Below are positions 20,102 to 28,743 of a stretch of 36,075 nucleotides of DNA, one piece after another; the first letter of the stretch is position 1, and each line of letters starts with the position of its first letter. The DNA comes from Opitutia bacterium (lineage in GTDB: Bacteria > Verrucomicrobiota > Verrucomicrobiae > Opitutales > Opitutaceae). The notes beneath the pieces are model-generated. The model made no database searches, was not told the DNA's origin, and saw only the letters and a program-made list of their open reading frames with translations. Position numbers and translations under genes: made by a program. The stretch is from contig CANEVO010000034.1 of NCBI GenBank assembly GCA_947442255.1, positions 1 through 36,075 of the forward strand. The letters run 5' to 3'.

Positions 20102-21340
20102 ATGAAGCCGGAGAACACCCCTCCTCCGCCCGTCCGCCCGGTCCCCGTGCTGGTGGGTTTCATGTGGTTCGCCTACTTTCTGAACTACTGCGACCGGCAG
20201 GTAGTCTTCGCGCTTTTTCCGGTGCTGAAATCTGAACTGGGACTTACCGACACGCAGCTCGGACTCACCGGGTCGATCTTCCTTTGGGTCTATGGAGTGG
20301 GCTGCCCGATTGCCGGATTCCTCGGCGATACGTTTTCCAAACGCACCCTCGTCGTGCTCAGCCTCGCCAGCTGGAGCCTCGTGACGGTCGCCACGGGTTT
20401 CTCGACCTCTGCCGTCATGCTGCTTGGGCTGCGCGCGGCGCTGGCGGTGGCGGAGGCGCTGTTTATGCCGGCCGCGATCGCTCTCACCGCCAACGCCCAC
20501 GCGCCCGCTCACCGCTCGCGGGCCGTCGCAGCGCTTACAACCGCGCAGATCGCCGGCACCGTCGGGGGGACGTGGTTCGGCGGCTGGATGGGAGATCTCG
20601 GATCCTGGCCGGGCGCGTTATGGATCCTGGGGGGAGCCGGCCTGCTCTACACGATCCCTTATTTTCTCTTTCTCCGCACCGTGGTCGAGGCCCCCCCCGA
20701 GGCCAAAAAATCCGGCGGCGGATTTGCGCCCGGCGTGCTGCTGCGGGTGCCCACCTATGCGCTGTTGTGCGTGGTGTTTCCGTCCTTCGTCTTCGGCCTC
20801 TGGCTCCTCTACGGCTGGCTGCCGACGTTCTTCCGCGAGAAGTTCACCCTCAACCTCGCCGACGCCGCCTTCAACGCCACCGTCTTCCTCCAGGGCTCCA
20901 CGTTGGTGGGAATCCTCAGTGGCGGCTTTCTGGCGGACGCGCTGTTTCGGCATACCAAGGCCGCGCGCTTCTGGCTCCTCGTCGCCAGCCTGCTCCTGTG
21001 CGCGCCGGGCCTCTACGCGCTCGGGCACTGCGACTCGCTCGGAGCCACGCGCGTCGCCGCGGGCGCCTTCGGGCTCTGCAGCGGATTTTTCATGGGGAAC
21101 ATTTTTCCCGCCGCCTTCGAAGTCGTCCCCTTCCACACCCGCGCCTCGGCCGTCGGCGTGTTAAACTTCTTCGGCGCCGTCATCTCCGGCTTCGCCCTGC
21201 TTTTCGGCGGCATGTGGAAGCAGACCCTCGGCATCGAGGGCCTCCTTGGCTGGACCGCCCTCATCTATGTCGGCGCCGGCCTGGCCCTGATCGCCGGCAT
21301 CAAATTCCTCTTTCCCCGCGACTACGCGCAGGCGCATTAA
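20102..21340 (+). CDS. MFS transporter (anion:cation symporter-like)
   Basis: A 412-aa, 12-helix major facilitator permease of the inner membrane. The first helix reads FMWFAYFLNYCDRQVVFALFP, with the YCDRQ motif typical of the ACS/sugar-acid branch (NYLDRQ in ExuT/GudP-like proteins). A loop 2-3 motif follows (GFLGDTFSKRT), and the second half starts near VPTYALLCVVFPSFVF. Those relatives carry hexuronates, glucarate or other organic anions; the substrate here cannot be told. The ATG at 20102 gives a normal cytoplasmic N-terminus rich in proline (PENTPPPPVRPVPV). It is convergent with the SDR gene, with only 30 bp and no clear terminator between them. Confidence 0.9.
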   Translation: MKPENTPPPPVRPVPVLVGFMWFAYFLNYCDRQVVFALFPVLKSELGLTDTQLGLTGSIFLWVYGVGCPIAGFLGDTFSKRTLVVLSLASWSLVTVATGFSTSAVMLLGLRAALAVAEALFMPAAIALTANAHAPAHRSRAVAALTTAQIAGTVGGTWFGGWMGDLGSWPGALWILGGAGLLYTIPYFLFLRTVVEAPPEAKKSGGGFAPGVLLRVPTYALLCVVFPSFVFGLWLLYGWLPTFFREKFTLNLADAAFNATVFLQGSTLVGILSGGFLADALFRHTKAARFWLLVASLLLCAPGLYALGHCDSLGATRVAAGAFGLCSGFFMGNIFPAAFEVVPFHTRASAVGVLNFFGAVISGFALLFGGMWKQTLGIEGLLGWTALIYVGAGLALIAGIKFLFPRDYAQAH

Positions 21341-21370
21341 GACCTCCCCCACCGCGCCGCCCGTTCCCGG

Positions 21371-22129
21371 CTAACCGCGCCCAACATAGGGCATCCCGGT
21401 CGCCATGACCGTCAGCGTCAGCACGTTCGCTTCGAGGGGCAGACTCGCCATGTAGAGGATGGCGTCGACGACGTGCTTCACGTCGATCGTCGGCTCGATG
21501 GCAACGGTGCCATTCGCCTGCGGCACGCCTTTCTTCATCTTCGCCGCCAGCGGCGTATCCGCATTGCCGATGTCGATCTGTCCGCACGCGATGTCGAACG
21601 TCCGTCCATCGAGCGCCGTGGATTTCGTCAGGCCGGTGATCGCGTGTTTGGTCGCCGTGTAGGGCGCCGAGTTCGGCCGCGGTACGTGCGCCGAGATCGA
21701 ACCGTTGTTGATGATGCGCCCCCCGCGCGGCTGCTGGCTCTTCATCATCCGCATCGCCTCCTGCGTGCATAAAAACGCCCCGGTCAGATTGGTATCGACG
21801 ACTTCCTTCCAACGCTCAAAGGGTAGCTCATCGAGCGGCACGGCCGGAGCACCCACTCCCGCGTTGTTGAACAGCAGGTCGATCCGGCCAAAGGCCTCGC
21901 GGGTGACGGCGAAAAGATTTCTCACCGAAGCCGGGTCCGCCACATCGGTCGGTACCGCCCGATAGTGCGCCGCGGCTACGCCCGATTCGCGCACGGTCAC
22001 GTCGAGCGCATCCGCCCGCCGTCCGGCGACGACCACATGATAGCCCTTCGCAAGCAGGGCCTTCGCCGTTTCGCGGCCAATGCCGGAACCGGCTCCCGTG
22101 ACGACGGCAACTTTCTTCGGGGTGTCCAT
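21371..22129 (-). CDS. Short-chain dehydrogenase/reductase (SDR)
   Basis: A 252-aa classical SDR. The NAD(P)-binding TGAGSGIG is at 11-18, NNAG at 88-91, catalytic S144, and Y157-x-x-x-K161 (PYTATKH). AGRR at 35-38 suggests some NADPH preference because of the basic residues after strand 2. The substrate is unknown. It is the last gene of a minus-strand block after xylB (87-bp gap), which makes a sugar or polyol substrate plausible but not shown. All catalytic residues are present. Confidence 0.92.
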   Translation of the reverse strand: MDTPKKVAVVTGAGSGIGRETAKALLAKGYHVVVAGRRADALDVTVRESGVAAAHYRAVPTDVADPASVRNLFAVTREAFGRIDLLFNNAGVGAPAVPLDELPFERWKEVVDTNLTGAFLCTQEAMRMMKSQQPRGGRIINNGSISAHVPRPNSAPYTATKHAITGLTKSTALDGRTFDIACGQIDIGNADTPLAAKMKKGVPQANGTVAIEPTIDVKHVVDAILYMASLPLEANVLTLTVMATGMPYVGRG

Positions 22130-22216
22130 GCCCGGCAGTGTGCAACCGCCGGCTCGGCGAAGCCCAGCCCATTTTCATGTCCCGGCAAAATCCAAGCCCC
22201 GCCGCGGCTGGCGCAG

Positions 22217-23734
22217 TCAGGAAGATGCCAATTTCCGCTGAGCCGCGAAGACCGCGCGCAGGATGAGGCTCAACTTATCCTGGAGCGCCTGAAGTTCGCG
22301 ATACCGCGCCGCGTTGGCGGGCTGCGGCACGCATCGCGTTTCCGCCCTCACCGCCACGGTGCCCTCGGTGAAATCCGTGATCTTCGCGCGTCGGCCCTCG
22401 CGACGGGCCACGCACCAGGCGGTCTGCAACGCGCCGCCGAGCGCCGCGCCTTCTTCCTCGACCATGCCGACCACGGGCACGCCGAAGATGTCCGCCATCA
22501 CCTGGCGCCACACCGGTGATTTCGCACCGCCACCGGTCACGCGAATTTCCTTCGCTTTGACACCGAGTGCCGCAAGTCGGCGCAGGCCGTAGTTCATCCC
22601 CAGAGTGACACCCTCCATCGTCGCCCGCGCGATGGCGCCGGCGTGGAAATTGCCTTGATTGAGTCCGAGCAAAACCCCCGAACCGTCCGGCACATTCGGC
22701 GTCCGCTCCCCTGCCAGATACGGCAGCAGAACCAACCCACCCGCCCCAGCCGGCGCCGCCGCCACCGCCGCATCGAGGGCGGCATGATCGTAACCGAAGA
22801 GTGCCCTCGCCTGCTCCGTGGCCGTGGTGACGTTCATGGTGCAGAGCAGCGGCAGCCAGCCGTCCGTCGACGAACAGAAAGCCGCGATCTCCCCCTGCGG
22901 ATCAATCACCGGTTGCTTCGCATACGCGTAGATCGTTCCGCTCGTCCCAAAACTCGCCGAGATTACCCCGGGCGTCACGTTACCCGTACCGATTGCCCCC
23001 ATCATGTTGTCGCCCCCACCCGCACTCACGACAACCTCAGCGGAAAAACCAAACTTCCGCGCGAGCTCCGGCCGGAGCGTGCCCGCGGCCTCGTGCGAGG
23101 CGCTCAGGGGCGGCAGCCAGTCAGCGAGATTCCGATCGATCGCGTTCATCGCCTCCGCCGACCACCGGCGCCGGCGCACATCCATGAGGGCCGTGCCCGA
23201 GGCATCGCCGAACTCCATGAAATAATTCCCGGTCAGGTGGAAATTCAGGTAATCGTGCGGCAAAAGCACGTGGCGTAAGCGCCGGTAGTTCGCCGGCTCG
23301 TGCCGTTTCAACCAGAGTATCTTCGGCGCGGTGAACCCCGGCAGGATGAGGTTGCCCGTCTTCCGCAGCGCGGCCTTCGGCCCGCCGAGTTTCCGCGTGA
23401 GGAGGGCGCATTCGGCCGTCGTGCTCGTGTCGCACCACAGCTTGGCCGGTCGGATGACTTCACCCCGCTCGTCCAACGGCACGAAGCCGTGTTGCTGCCC
23501 TGAAACTCCGATGCCCCGCACGCGTGTCCGGTCGATCCGACCCGCCACCTCGTGCAACACGCGATCGAGCGCGGCCGCCCAGTCCTGCGGATGCTGTTCG
23601 CTGTGGCCGACGGGCAGGCCCTCGATCAGACGATGGGGGGCACGCGCCTCGGCCACCACGGAACGGGTGTCGAGGTCGAGGACGACGGCCTTGACGCTCT
23701 GCGTGCCGGAATCGATGCCGATGAAAAGCGACAT
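22217..23734 (-). CDS. xylB: Xylulokinase (FGGY family)
   Basis: A 505-aa FGGY carbohydrate kinase most like xylulokinases, which phosphorylate D-xylulose to xylulose 5-phosphate. IGIDSGTQSVKAV opens the ATPase fold. SGQQHGFVPLD matches the xylulose-binding SGQMHG-type motif. D242 in SAGGGDNMMGAIG is the expected catalytic base, and VTGGGAKSPVWRQ binds adenine. No xylose isomerase is nearby. A perfect 7-bp inverted repeat abuts the start codon on its upstream side (23735-23753), and there is no Shine-Dalgarno sequence. The SDR gene downstream may be co-transcribed. Confidence 0.92.
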   Translation of the reverse strand: MSLFIGIDSGTQSVKAVVLDLDTRSVVAEARAPHRLIEGLPVGHSEQHPQDWAAALDRVLHEVAGRIDRTRVRGIGVSGQQHGFVPLDERGEVIRPAKLWCDTSTTAECALLTRKLGGPKAALRKTGNLILPGFTAPKILWLKRHEPANYRRLRHVLLPHDYLNFHLTGNYFMEFGDASGTALMDVRRRRWSAEAMNAIDRNLADWLPPLSASHEAAGTLRPELARKFGFSAEVVVSAGGGDNMMGAIGTGNVTPGVISASFGTSGTIYAYAKQPVIDPQGEIAAFCSSTDGWLPLLCTMNVTTATEQARALFGYDHAALDAAVAAAPAGAGGLVLLPYLAGERTPNVPDGSGVLLGLNQGNFHAGAIARATMEGVTLGMNYGLRRLAALGVKAKEIRVTGGGAKSPVWRQVMADIFGVPVVGMVEEEGAALGGALQTAWCVARREGRRAKITDFTEGTVAVRAETRCVPQPANAARYRELQALQDKLSLILRAVFAAQRKLASS

Positions 23735-23753
23735 GGGCGTTACGCAAACGCCC
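23735..23753 (-). promoter_or_regulatory. Hairpin or operator touching the xylB start codon
   Basis: GGGCGTT (23735-23741) and AACGCCC (23747-23753) form a perfect 7-bp inverted repeat with a 5-nt loop, directly upstream of the ATG on the minus strand. In RNA it would cover the ribosome entry region; in DNA it could be a small operator. Confidence 0.4.
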
Positions 23754-23835
23754 CGCGAGAATCTCCGCCAGCTCTATTCATCGCGTTCGACTGGAACCCT
23801 ACCGCGCGACCAAATGGTCCCGCCCTCCCTCCACC

Positions 23836-24750
23836 TCAGCGTTCCTTCGTGTTATTGGTCTTGGCGGCGTCGAGAAACTCGACCGGAGAAAAATCATCGG
23901 TGAGCACCCGGGCCGAACGCACCGACGCGGTCGGCAGGTCGGCGCGCTCGCGCCGCACCTGCTCCAGGTCCAGCCGGCCCTCGAAAGCCGGCTTCATCAG
24001 CGACGCCACCGCCGGCCAGTTCTTCGGATCGGTGATCACCGGGCTGCGGTATTTCACCGCACACGCGACGATGTTGCCGCGCCCCGTCGTTTCGAAAAGC
24101 ACCACTTGGGGAAACACCGCCTGGATCGTCTTGATGTCCGAGTAGTAGAGTTCGCTCGTGGCGTGCAGGTTGCTCATGAAAACGCCCTTGTCCGAGAGCC
24201 GGGCCGCACACTCCCTGTAAAATTCCTCTGTCTTCAAATGGGGCGGCACGTAGCCGCCGCGAAAAGCGTCGAGAATGATCCAGTCCCAAGTCTGCCGGTC
24301 CCGCTTCACGAACATGCGGCCGTCGATCAAGGCCACAGGCGTGCGTTCCGTCGGCTTGAAGGCCAGCCGGGTCCGGCAAAGTTCGAAGACCTTGGGATCG
24401 AGTTCGACGGTTTGCAGGAGCGCCTCGGGATAGGCCGCGGCAAACAACCGGTGAAACCCCGCGCCGCCCAGTCCGATCATCATCACCCGATTTGGCTGCG
24501 GCTGAAAAAACAATCCAGCGTACAAGGTGCGCGTGTAGGCCACCACCAGCCGCAGGGGATCGTCGAGGTCGACGGCCGACTCGAGCGCCTCACCCCGCCG
24601 CGATCTCGCCCGCAGCTCGACCAGCGAGCCGCGCTTCTCGACCGTCAGGCTGTTATAAATGGTATCGAAGCTCTCGACGTAATCGGGGCCGTTGGCGGCC
24701 AGGGCGGAAAACGGCAGCAGGGCAAGGCACCAGGCGCGAAGAATTTTCAT
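23836..24750 (-). CDS. Spermidine-synthase-like methyltransferase-fold protein, exported
   Basis: A 304-aa protein with a Rossmann fold of the spermidine synthase family. ESFDTIYNSLTVEK starts the N-terminal beta part and AVDLDDPLRLVVAYTRTL follows. VMMIGLGGAGFHR and TVELDPKVFELC form the nucleotide-binding part, with DGRMFV and ILDAFRGG after it. True spermidine synthases have a D-S-(S/T)-D-P motif where this has DAFRGG, so aminopropyl transfer is doubtful. Residues 1-19 look like a signal peptide (ALLPFSALAANG), which would place the domain outside the cytoplasm. Its ATG overlaps the stop of the membrane gene upstream by 4 bases. Together they equal the two halves of the fused MFS/spermidine-synthase proteins. 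Confidence 0.85.
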   Translation of the reverse strand: MKILRAWCLALLPFSALAANGPDYVESFDTIYNSLTVEKRGSLVELRARSRRGEALESAVDLDDPLRLVVAYTRTLYAGLFFQPQPNRVMMIGLGGAGFHRLFAAAYPEALLQTVELDPKVFELCRTRLAFKPTERTPVALIDGRMFVKRDRQTWDWIILDAFRGGYVPPHLKTEEFYRECAARLSDKGVFMSNLHATSELYYSDIKTIQAVFPQVVLFETTGRGNIVACAVKYRSPVITDPKNWPAVASLMKPAFEGRLDLEQVRRERADLPTASVRSARVLTDDFSPVEFLDAAKTNNTKER

Positions 24751-25352
24751 GGGGAGGAGGGGTCGCGCAGCAACCGCAGCAGGATGGCCAGGCTCACGAT
24801 CGCCACGACCAGCCAGCCATACAATAACGTCGAGACGGGGAAATGGGGAATCAGGGCAAACGCCGTCAGCATCACACCGGCGATATTGCCGAGCGTGCTC
24901 ACCCCATAAACGATGCCCGACGCCTTGCCGGGCGCGGTGCCGCGCGACGCGAGAAACTGCACGCACTGCGGGCCGAAGGTCGAAAGCGCCGTCACCGGCA
25001 AAAAAAACAATCCGAAGCAGGACACCAGCAGCGCCGTGCTCATCTCGGGGAACGCCACTTCGATGCGGTCGAGCAGACCCCGCGCGAACCCGGCCGTGAC
25101 CGCCAGCGAAATCACGGCCACCACGGCTCCGATCCGCTGTCCGCGGCGACGGGGCGCCGGCGCCAGGTTGCTGTTCCATCCGCCCACCATCGAGCCGACG
25201 CTGAACGCCGCGAGAAACGTGGAGATCAACCAGGCCCACACGATGATCGAGGAGCCGAAATGGGGATTCAACAGCCGCGAGGCGAGGAGTTGAAACCCCA
25301 TGCTGAGAATGCCGAGGGTGATGACGGCGAGGTAGAAAGCGAAAAGGGCCAC
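24747..25352 (-). CDS. Membrane half of a spermidine-synthase-type protein
   Basis: A 201-aa integral membrane protein with about five to six helices. LGILSMGFQLLASRLLNPHFGSSIIVWAWLI is the signature first segment of the membrane domain found in fused MFS/spermidine-synthase proteins. Later helices are VVAVISLAVTAGFA, LLVSCFGLFFLPVTAL and the GIVYGVSTLGNIAGVMLTAF segment. It begins at GTG 25350-25352. The ATGA overlap with the next gene indicates coupled translation and a two-subunit form of a protein that is usually one chain. No function is firmly known for this branch. Confidence 0.82.
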   Translation of the reverse strand: MALFAFYLAVITLGILSMGFQLLASRLLNPHFGSSIIVWAWLISTFLAAFSVGSMVGGWNSNLAPAPRRRGQRIGAVVAVISLAVTAGFARGLLDRIEVAFPEMSTALLVSCFGLFFLPVTALSTFGPQCVQFLASRGTAPGKASGIVYGVSTLGNIAGVMLTAFALIPHFPVSTLLYGWLVVAIVSLAILLRLLRDPSSP

Positions 25353-25430
25353 AGAACTGCGAAACGTGCGGAGTCACCCGACCGATGTCAGCTCGAAAGT
25401 CGGCGCGGCCGTTCTCGTGCGGCTGCGTGC

Positions 25431-26186
25431 CTAACTCGTGGTGCCGGAAGCCGCGGAAAAAGACGCGCACCGAACCCCGGCCTGCTTGAGCGCAGCCTTC
25501 AACCGCCGCGCAAAGGTCACGGCATGGGCGCCGTCGCCGTGAATACAAATCGTGTCGGCCCTCACCGGCACCTCCGTGCCGCCCGCCGCCCGCACCCGGC
25601 CTTCCTGCACCATTCGCAACACCTGCGCCACCGCAACTTCGGGATCGGTGATCATCGCGCCGGGCTGCGACCGGGGCGTCAGCGCTCCATCGCTTCGATA
25701 CGTTCGATCGGCGAACACTTCCCCCGCGACGCGCAAGCCCTGTGCGCGGGCGACGGCCGCGAGCACACTTCCCGCGAGGGCAAACACGACGAGGCGCGGC
25801 CACGTCCGGGCCAGTTCCTGCGCGAGCGGCCCGGCCAGACTGGCATCGCGCGCGACCTGATTGTAGAGGGCGCCGTGCAATTTGAGATGGCCCAACGCCG
25901 GACCGGCGATTTCGGCCAAGGCCTCGATTTGCGTGAGCACGATGCGAGTCACCTCGGCCGGAGTGGTGACGCGCTCGACGCGGCCGAAATTCTCGCGGTC
26001 GGGAAATCCCGGGTGGGCGCCGACCGCCACGCGACTGGCGGTCGCGAGGGCGACGGCCGCAATCATCGTCTCCCGATTTCCCGCGTGCGCACCGCAGGCG
26101 ATGTTCGCGGAGGTGACCAACGACATCAGTTCGGTGTCGTGGCCGGCTCCCTCCCCCAGATCGCAATTGAGATCGATGGTTCGCAC
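25431..26186 (-). CDS. pxpA: 5-oxoprolinase subunit PxpA (LamB/YcsF family)
   Basis: A 251-aa subunit of ATP-dependent 5-oxoprolinase, which opens 5-oxoproline to glutamate together with PxpB and PxpC. The start DLNCDLGEGAG, ANIACGAHAGN, AVGAHPGFPDRENFGR, HLKLHGALYNQ and EVFADRTYRSDGALTPR are all typical of the family. It begins at GTG 26184-26186, one base after the pxpBC stop, so translation is coupled. A 78-bp gap precedes the membrane gene downstream. Confidence 0.96.
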   Translation of the reverse strand: MRTIDLNCDLGEGAGHDTELMSLVTSANIACGAHAGNRETMIAAVALATASRVAVGAHPGFPDRENFGRVERVTTPAEVTRIVLTQIEALAEIAGPALGHLKLHGALYNQVARDASLAGPLAQELARTWPRLVVFALAGSVLAAVARAQGLRVAGEVFADRTYRSDGALTPRSQPGAMITDPEVAVAQVLRMVQEGRVRAAGGTEVPVRADTICIHGDGAHAVTFARRLKAALKQAGVRCASFSAASGTTS

Positions 26187-26187
26187 G

Positions 26188-27861
26188 TCAGGTAAATTTC
26201 GCCGCCAGCCCCTCCCGGAGCGTCGCGAGTGCGCGGTCGCGGGCCATCCAGCACTCGTGCGCCTCCCCCAGCGTCACCTCGCGAAAGCACACACTGTCGC
26301 CCGGCCGCAGCTGCGCCACGAGAAGGAGATCGATCGAAATCACGTGGGCAATTTGCGGGTATCCCCCAATGGTCTGCGCGTCCGCCATCAGGATGATCGG
26401 CTGTCCGTCGGGAGGAACCTGCACCGTCCCGGGTAGGGCCGGCACGGAGAGCAGATCGACCGCCGTGCGGCGCGCGAGGGCGGGACCGGCCAACCGCACC
26501 CCCATGCGGTCGGACCGGGGAGTGACACGATAGCTCTCGGAGAAGAGCGATTCGGAAAACTCATCCGCCTGCGCCCCGCGGATTACGCGCAAAGTCGGCG
26601 ACGGCGTGCAGGCGGGCGCGATCCGCTCGTCGATATGCCAGCGGCCCGCCGGCCGGCGCTCCACCGCCGTGATCCGCAGCGTGTCGCCCTCGCGCAGGGC
26701 GCGTCCCTCCAACCCTCCGAAGCCGGCCCGCAAATACGTGCTGCGGCTGCCCAGGATCCGCGGCACGTCGATCCCTCCCGCAGCGGCTAGGTAGCCGCGG
26801 CAGCCCTGACGCGCGGCACCAAAGGTGAGTGTCGTGCCCGCGGCGACGCGCACCGGTTGATCGTGCGGCCAGTCGCCAAACTGGGCACCGCACAGCGCGA
26901 CCAGCGTATCGCGCGAAAAATGCAGGTGCGGCCCGATCAACGTACATTCCAGCGCCGCCAGATTCTCGGGATTGCCGACCAGCAGATTTGCGAGGCGCAG
27001 CGCAAACGAATCCGCCGCACCACTCACGGGCAGCCCCTGCGCCCGGTGCCCCCGCCAACCCAGGTCCTGCACCGTGGTCAGCATTCCCGCCTTCACCACG
27101 GTCAAGGTCGGGGCGTCAGCCATTGACTGAAGGCTCGACTCAGACGGCGCGCGGGACGCCGTGCATGCCTCCGGGGTGGAGCCCGGAGTCAGCCGCGAAA
27201 AATCCTCCATCGAAACCGCGCGAAACTTTACGTGGTCTCCGGCGTGCAGCATCGCCGGATTGCGCGCGGCCGGATCGAACAGCCGCAACGGCGTGCGACC
27301 GATCAGATTCCAACCGCCGGGAGTCGCGAGCGGATAAACGCCCGTCTGGCTGCCGCCGATGCCGAGCGTGCCAGCGGCCACTTGAGCGCGAGGGGTACCG
27401 CGGCGGGGCGTCGCCAACACCTTCGGCAACCCACCCAGATAAGCGAAGCCGGGCATGAAGCCGATCGCGTGCACCCGATAGTCCGCCCCGCTATGCAGCC
27501 GGATCACCTCCTCGGCCGAAACGCCCGCTTGCGCGGCCACCCCATCGAGATCAGGACCGAACTCCCCACCGTAACAGATCGGGATCTCCACCCGGCGGGA
27601 TTCTCCGGTCGCTGCCCTGCTCTTGCCAAGGGTCGCGGCAATTTTCTGCAACTCGGCGCACAGCGACGCATAATTCCCCGCTTGCGCGATATCGTAATAC
27701 ACCGCCACGCTGCCAAACGCGGCCAGCACGTCGATCACACCCGGCGGTGGATGGCGCGTAATTGCCTCGGCGAGCGCGCGCATGCGGGCAAGAAGCGCAT
27801 CGTCCAGCTCGTCATCGGATGCGAGCACAACCGCCGAGTCACCCAGCGGAGAAAGCCTCAT
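26188..27861 (-). CDS. pxpBC: Fused 5-oxoprolinase subunits PxpB-PxpC
   Basis: A 557-aa fusion. Residues 1 to about 235 are PxpB (KipI-like): RLSPLGDSAVVL, VEIPICYGGEFGPDLDGVA, GFMPGFAYLGGLP, PRRGTPRAQVAAGTLGIGG, and GWNLIGRTPLRLFDP. Residues from about 258 are PxpC (KipA-like): LTVVKAGMLTTVQDLGWRGH, GLPVSGAADSFALRLANLLVG, RGYLAAAGGIDVPRILGSRSTY and MADAQTIGGYPQIAHV. The two are separate genes in E. coli and Bacillus, but fusions are known. The ATG at 27859-27861 overlaps the stop of the CHRD gene upstream (ATGA). Related proteins also include urea carboxylase/allophanate hydrolase parts, but the pxpA neighbour supports 5-oxoprolinase. Confidence 0.95.
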   Translation of the reverse strand: MRLSPLGDSAVVLASDDELDDALLARMRALAEAITRHPPPGVIDVLAAFGSVAVYYDIAQAGNYASLCAELQKIAATLGKSRAATGESRRVEIPICYGGEFGPDLDGVAAQAGVSAEEVIRLHSGADYRVHAIGFMPGFAYLGGLPKVLATPRRGTPRAQVAAGTLGIGGSQTGVYPLATPGGWNLIGRTPLRLFDPAARNPAMLHAGDHVKFRAVSMEDFSRLTPGSTPEACTASRAPSESSLQSMADAPTLTVVKAGMLTTVQDLGWRGHRAQGLPVSGAADSFALRLANLLVGNPENLAALECTLIGPHLHFSRDTLVALCGAQFGDWPHDQPVRVAAGTTLTFGAARQGCRGYLAAAGGIDVPRILGSRSTYLRAGFGGLEGRALREGDTLRITAVERRPAGRWHIDERIAPACTPSPTLRVIRGAQADEFSESLFSESYRVTPRSDRMGVRLAGPALARRTAVDLLSVPALPGTVQVPPDGQPIILMADAQTIGGYPQIAHVISIDLLLVAQLRPGDSVCFREVTLGEAHECWMARDRALATLREGLAAKFT

Positions 27862-28574
27862 CCCGCGTTTATCTGAACCGTCTGCGGCCACCGCAAAACA
27901 AAAAGGCCCGGCGCCGCTCCACGCCGGGCCGCGCCCTCATGAAAATGCGAGTTGCTCAGCGCATTCGTAAAATTAAAAACGGAGATCCGCAGGCTGACCC
28001 GGTTCGCCACCGGGTCGTAGAGCATCACCGCGCCGCCGAAATCGTTGAGATTCGCCCCCGCAAAATTGACCGCTGGAAAGGCCGCCTGCTCTTGGGCCAC
28101 GGTGAAATTTGCGACCAATTTGACCGGTTGCGGAATCAGCTGCCCGCGGACCTCGCCGCCCGGAAACGCCTCCGAATGGATGTTATAGTAGGCCCCGCCC
28201 TGAATCAGCGTGAGCTTGGAACCACCGTGAGGGACGTCGCGAAACGCCGCGGTCAGCGTATTGCCGCTGCGCGTGTAGACGGCCTCTCCGCCCAAGCTCG
28301 TCACCGCGCTACCCGCCACACCCGGCGCCGCTTCGTGAATATGGGAGAGCGTCGCAACGTTGGCAAAATTGTTGATCGTGACGAAGAGGTCGAATTTGTT
28401 GGCCGCCACGTCGTAGAGCATGATGGCCGAGCCGGTTGCCACCGAGGTGCCCACCGGCGATTCTTGGGCGGCATTGAGGGTGGCGCGCAGCTCGATGACC
28501 TGGGCTCGACTTGTCACCGCGAGGTCGACAGCGCCCGCAAAAACGATGCGACGGATCAGCGTGAGGGTATTCAT
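27858..28574 (-). CDS. CHRD-domain secreted protein, second domain truncated
   Basis: A 238-aa protein with a likely signal peptide (MNTLTLIRRIVFAGAV to SRA-Q) and one complete CHRD domain at about 25-150 (ATLNAAQESPVG, SHIHEAAPGVAG, HSEAFPGGEVRGQL). A second CHRD domain starts at about 153 but stops after SNSHFHEGAA. The remaining residues are encoded by a terminator-like hairpin (27905-27930) and its T-run and lack homology. CHRD domains bind or stabilise unknown extracellular partners and are named after chordin. The stop overlaps the pxpBC start. The likeliest history is loss of the 3' end by deletion or rearrangement up to the hairpin. Confidence 0.82.
   Translation of the reverse strand: MNTLTLIRRIVFAGAVDLAVTSRAQVIELRATLNAAQESPVGTSVATGSAIMLYDVAANKFDLFVTINNFANVATLSHIHEAAPGVAGSAVTSLGGEAVYTRSGNTLTAAFRDVPHGGSKLTLIQGGAYYNIHSEAFPGGEVRGQLIPQPVKLVANFTVAQEQAAFPAVNFAGANLNDFGGAVMLYDPVANRVSLRISVFNFTNALSNSHFHEGAARRGAAPGLFVLRWPQTVQINAG
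27895..27930 (-). terminator. Intrinsic terminator inside the CHRD gene end
   Basis: A perfect 9-bp stem (27905-27913 with 27922-27930, 8-nt loop) is followed on the minus strand by TTTTTGTTTT. It overlaps the last codons of the CHRD frame and lies 44 bp before the pxpBC start. It should terminate most CHRD transcripts. Confidence 0.85.
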
Positions 28575-28656
28575 GGGGATGGATGCAACGGAACGCCCGG
28601 CGCACCAGGCCGCACTTCGAAAACCGTAACAGCTTTGACAGAATTCGCACCGCCGT

Positions 28657-28686
28657 CCGTGGAAACATCACACCCGTGTTCCACGG
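28657..28686. promoter_or_regulatory. Inverted repeat in the CHRD/lipoprotein divergent gap
   Basis: CCGTGGAA (28657-28664) and TTCCACGG (28679-28686) form a perfect 8-bp inverted repeat with a 14-bp spacer. It sits midway in the 169-bp gap between the divergent CHRD and lipoprotein genes, as expected of a dimeric regulator site. Confidence 0.35.
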
Positions 28687-28743
28687 GATATTCGGCGGAA
28701 TGATTTGATGTTTTTCGGGAGAGCGGCGAACTAAACGCTTTCC

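Noticed and set aside
20284..21408. Overlapping 374-codon ORF within the MFS transporter gene
   Set aside because: Arg-rich alternative frame of a high-GC gene; the MFS frame has clear helices and motifs.
24751..26166. Long N-terminal extension of the spermidine-synthase-like ORF
   Set aside because: This stretch is Arg/Gly-rich shadow sequence of pxpA and the membrane gene in another frame. The real start is the ATG at 24750 with a signal peptide.
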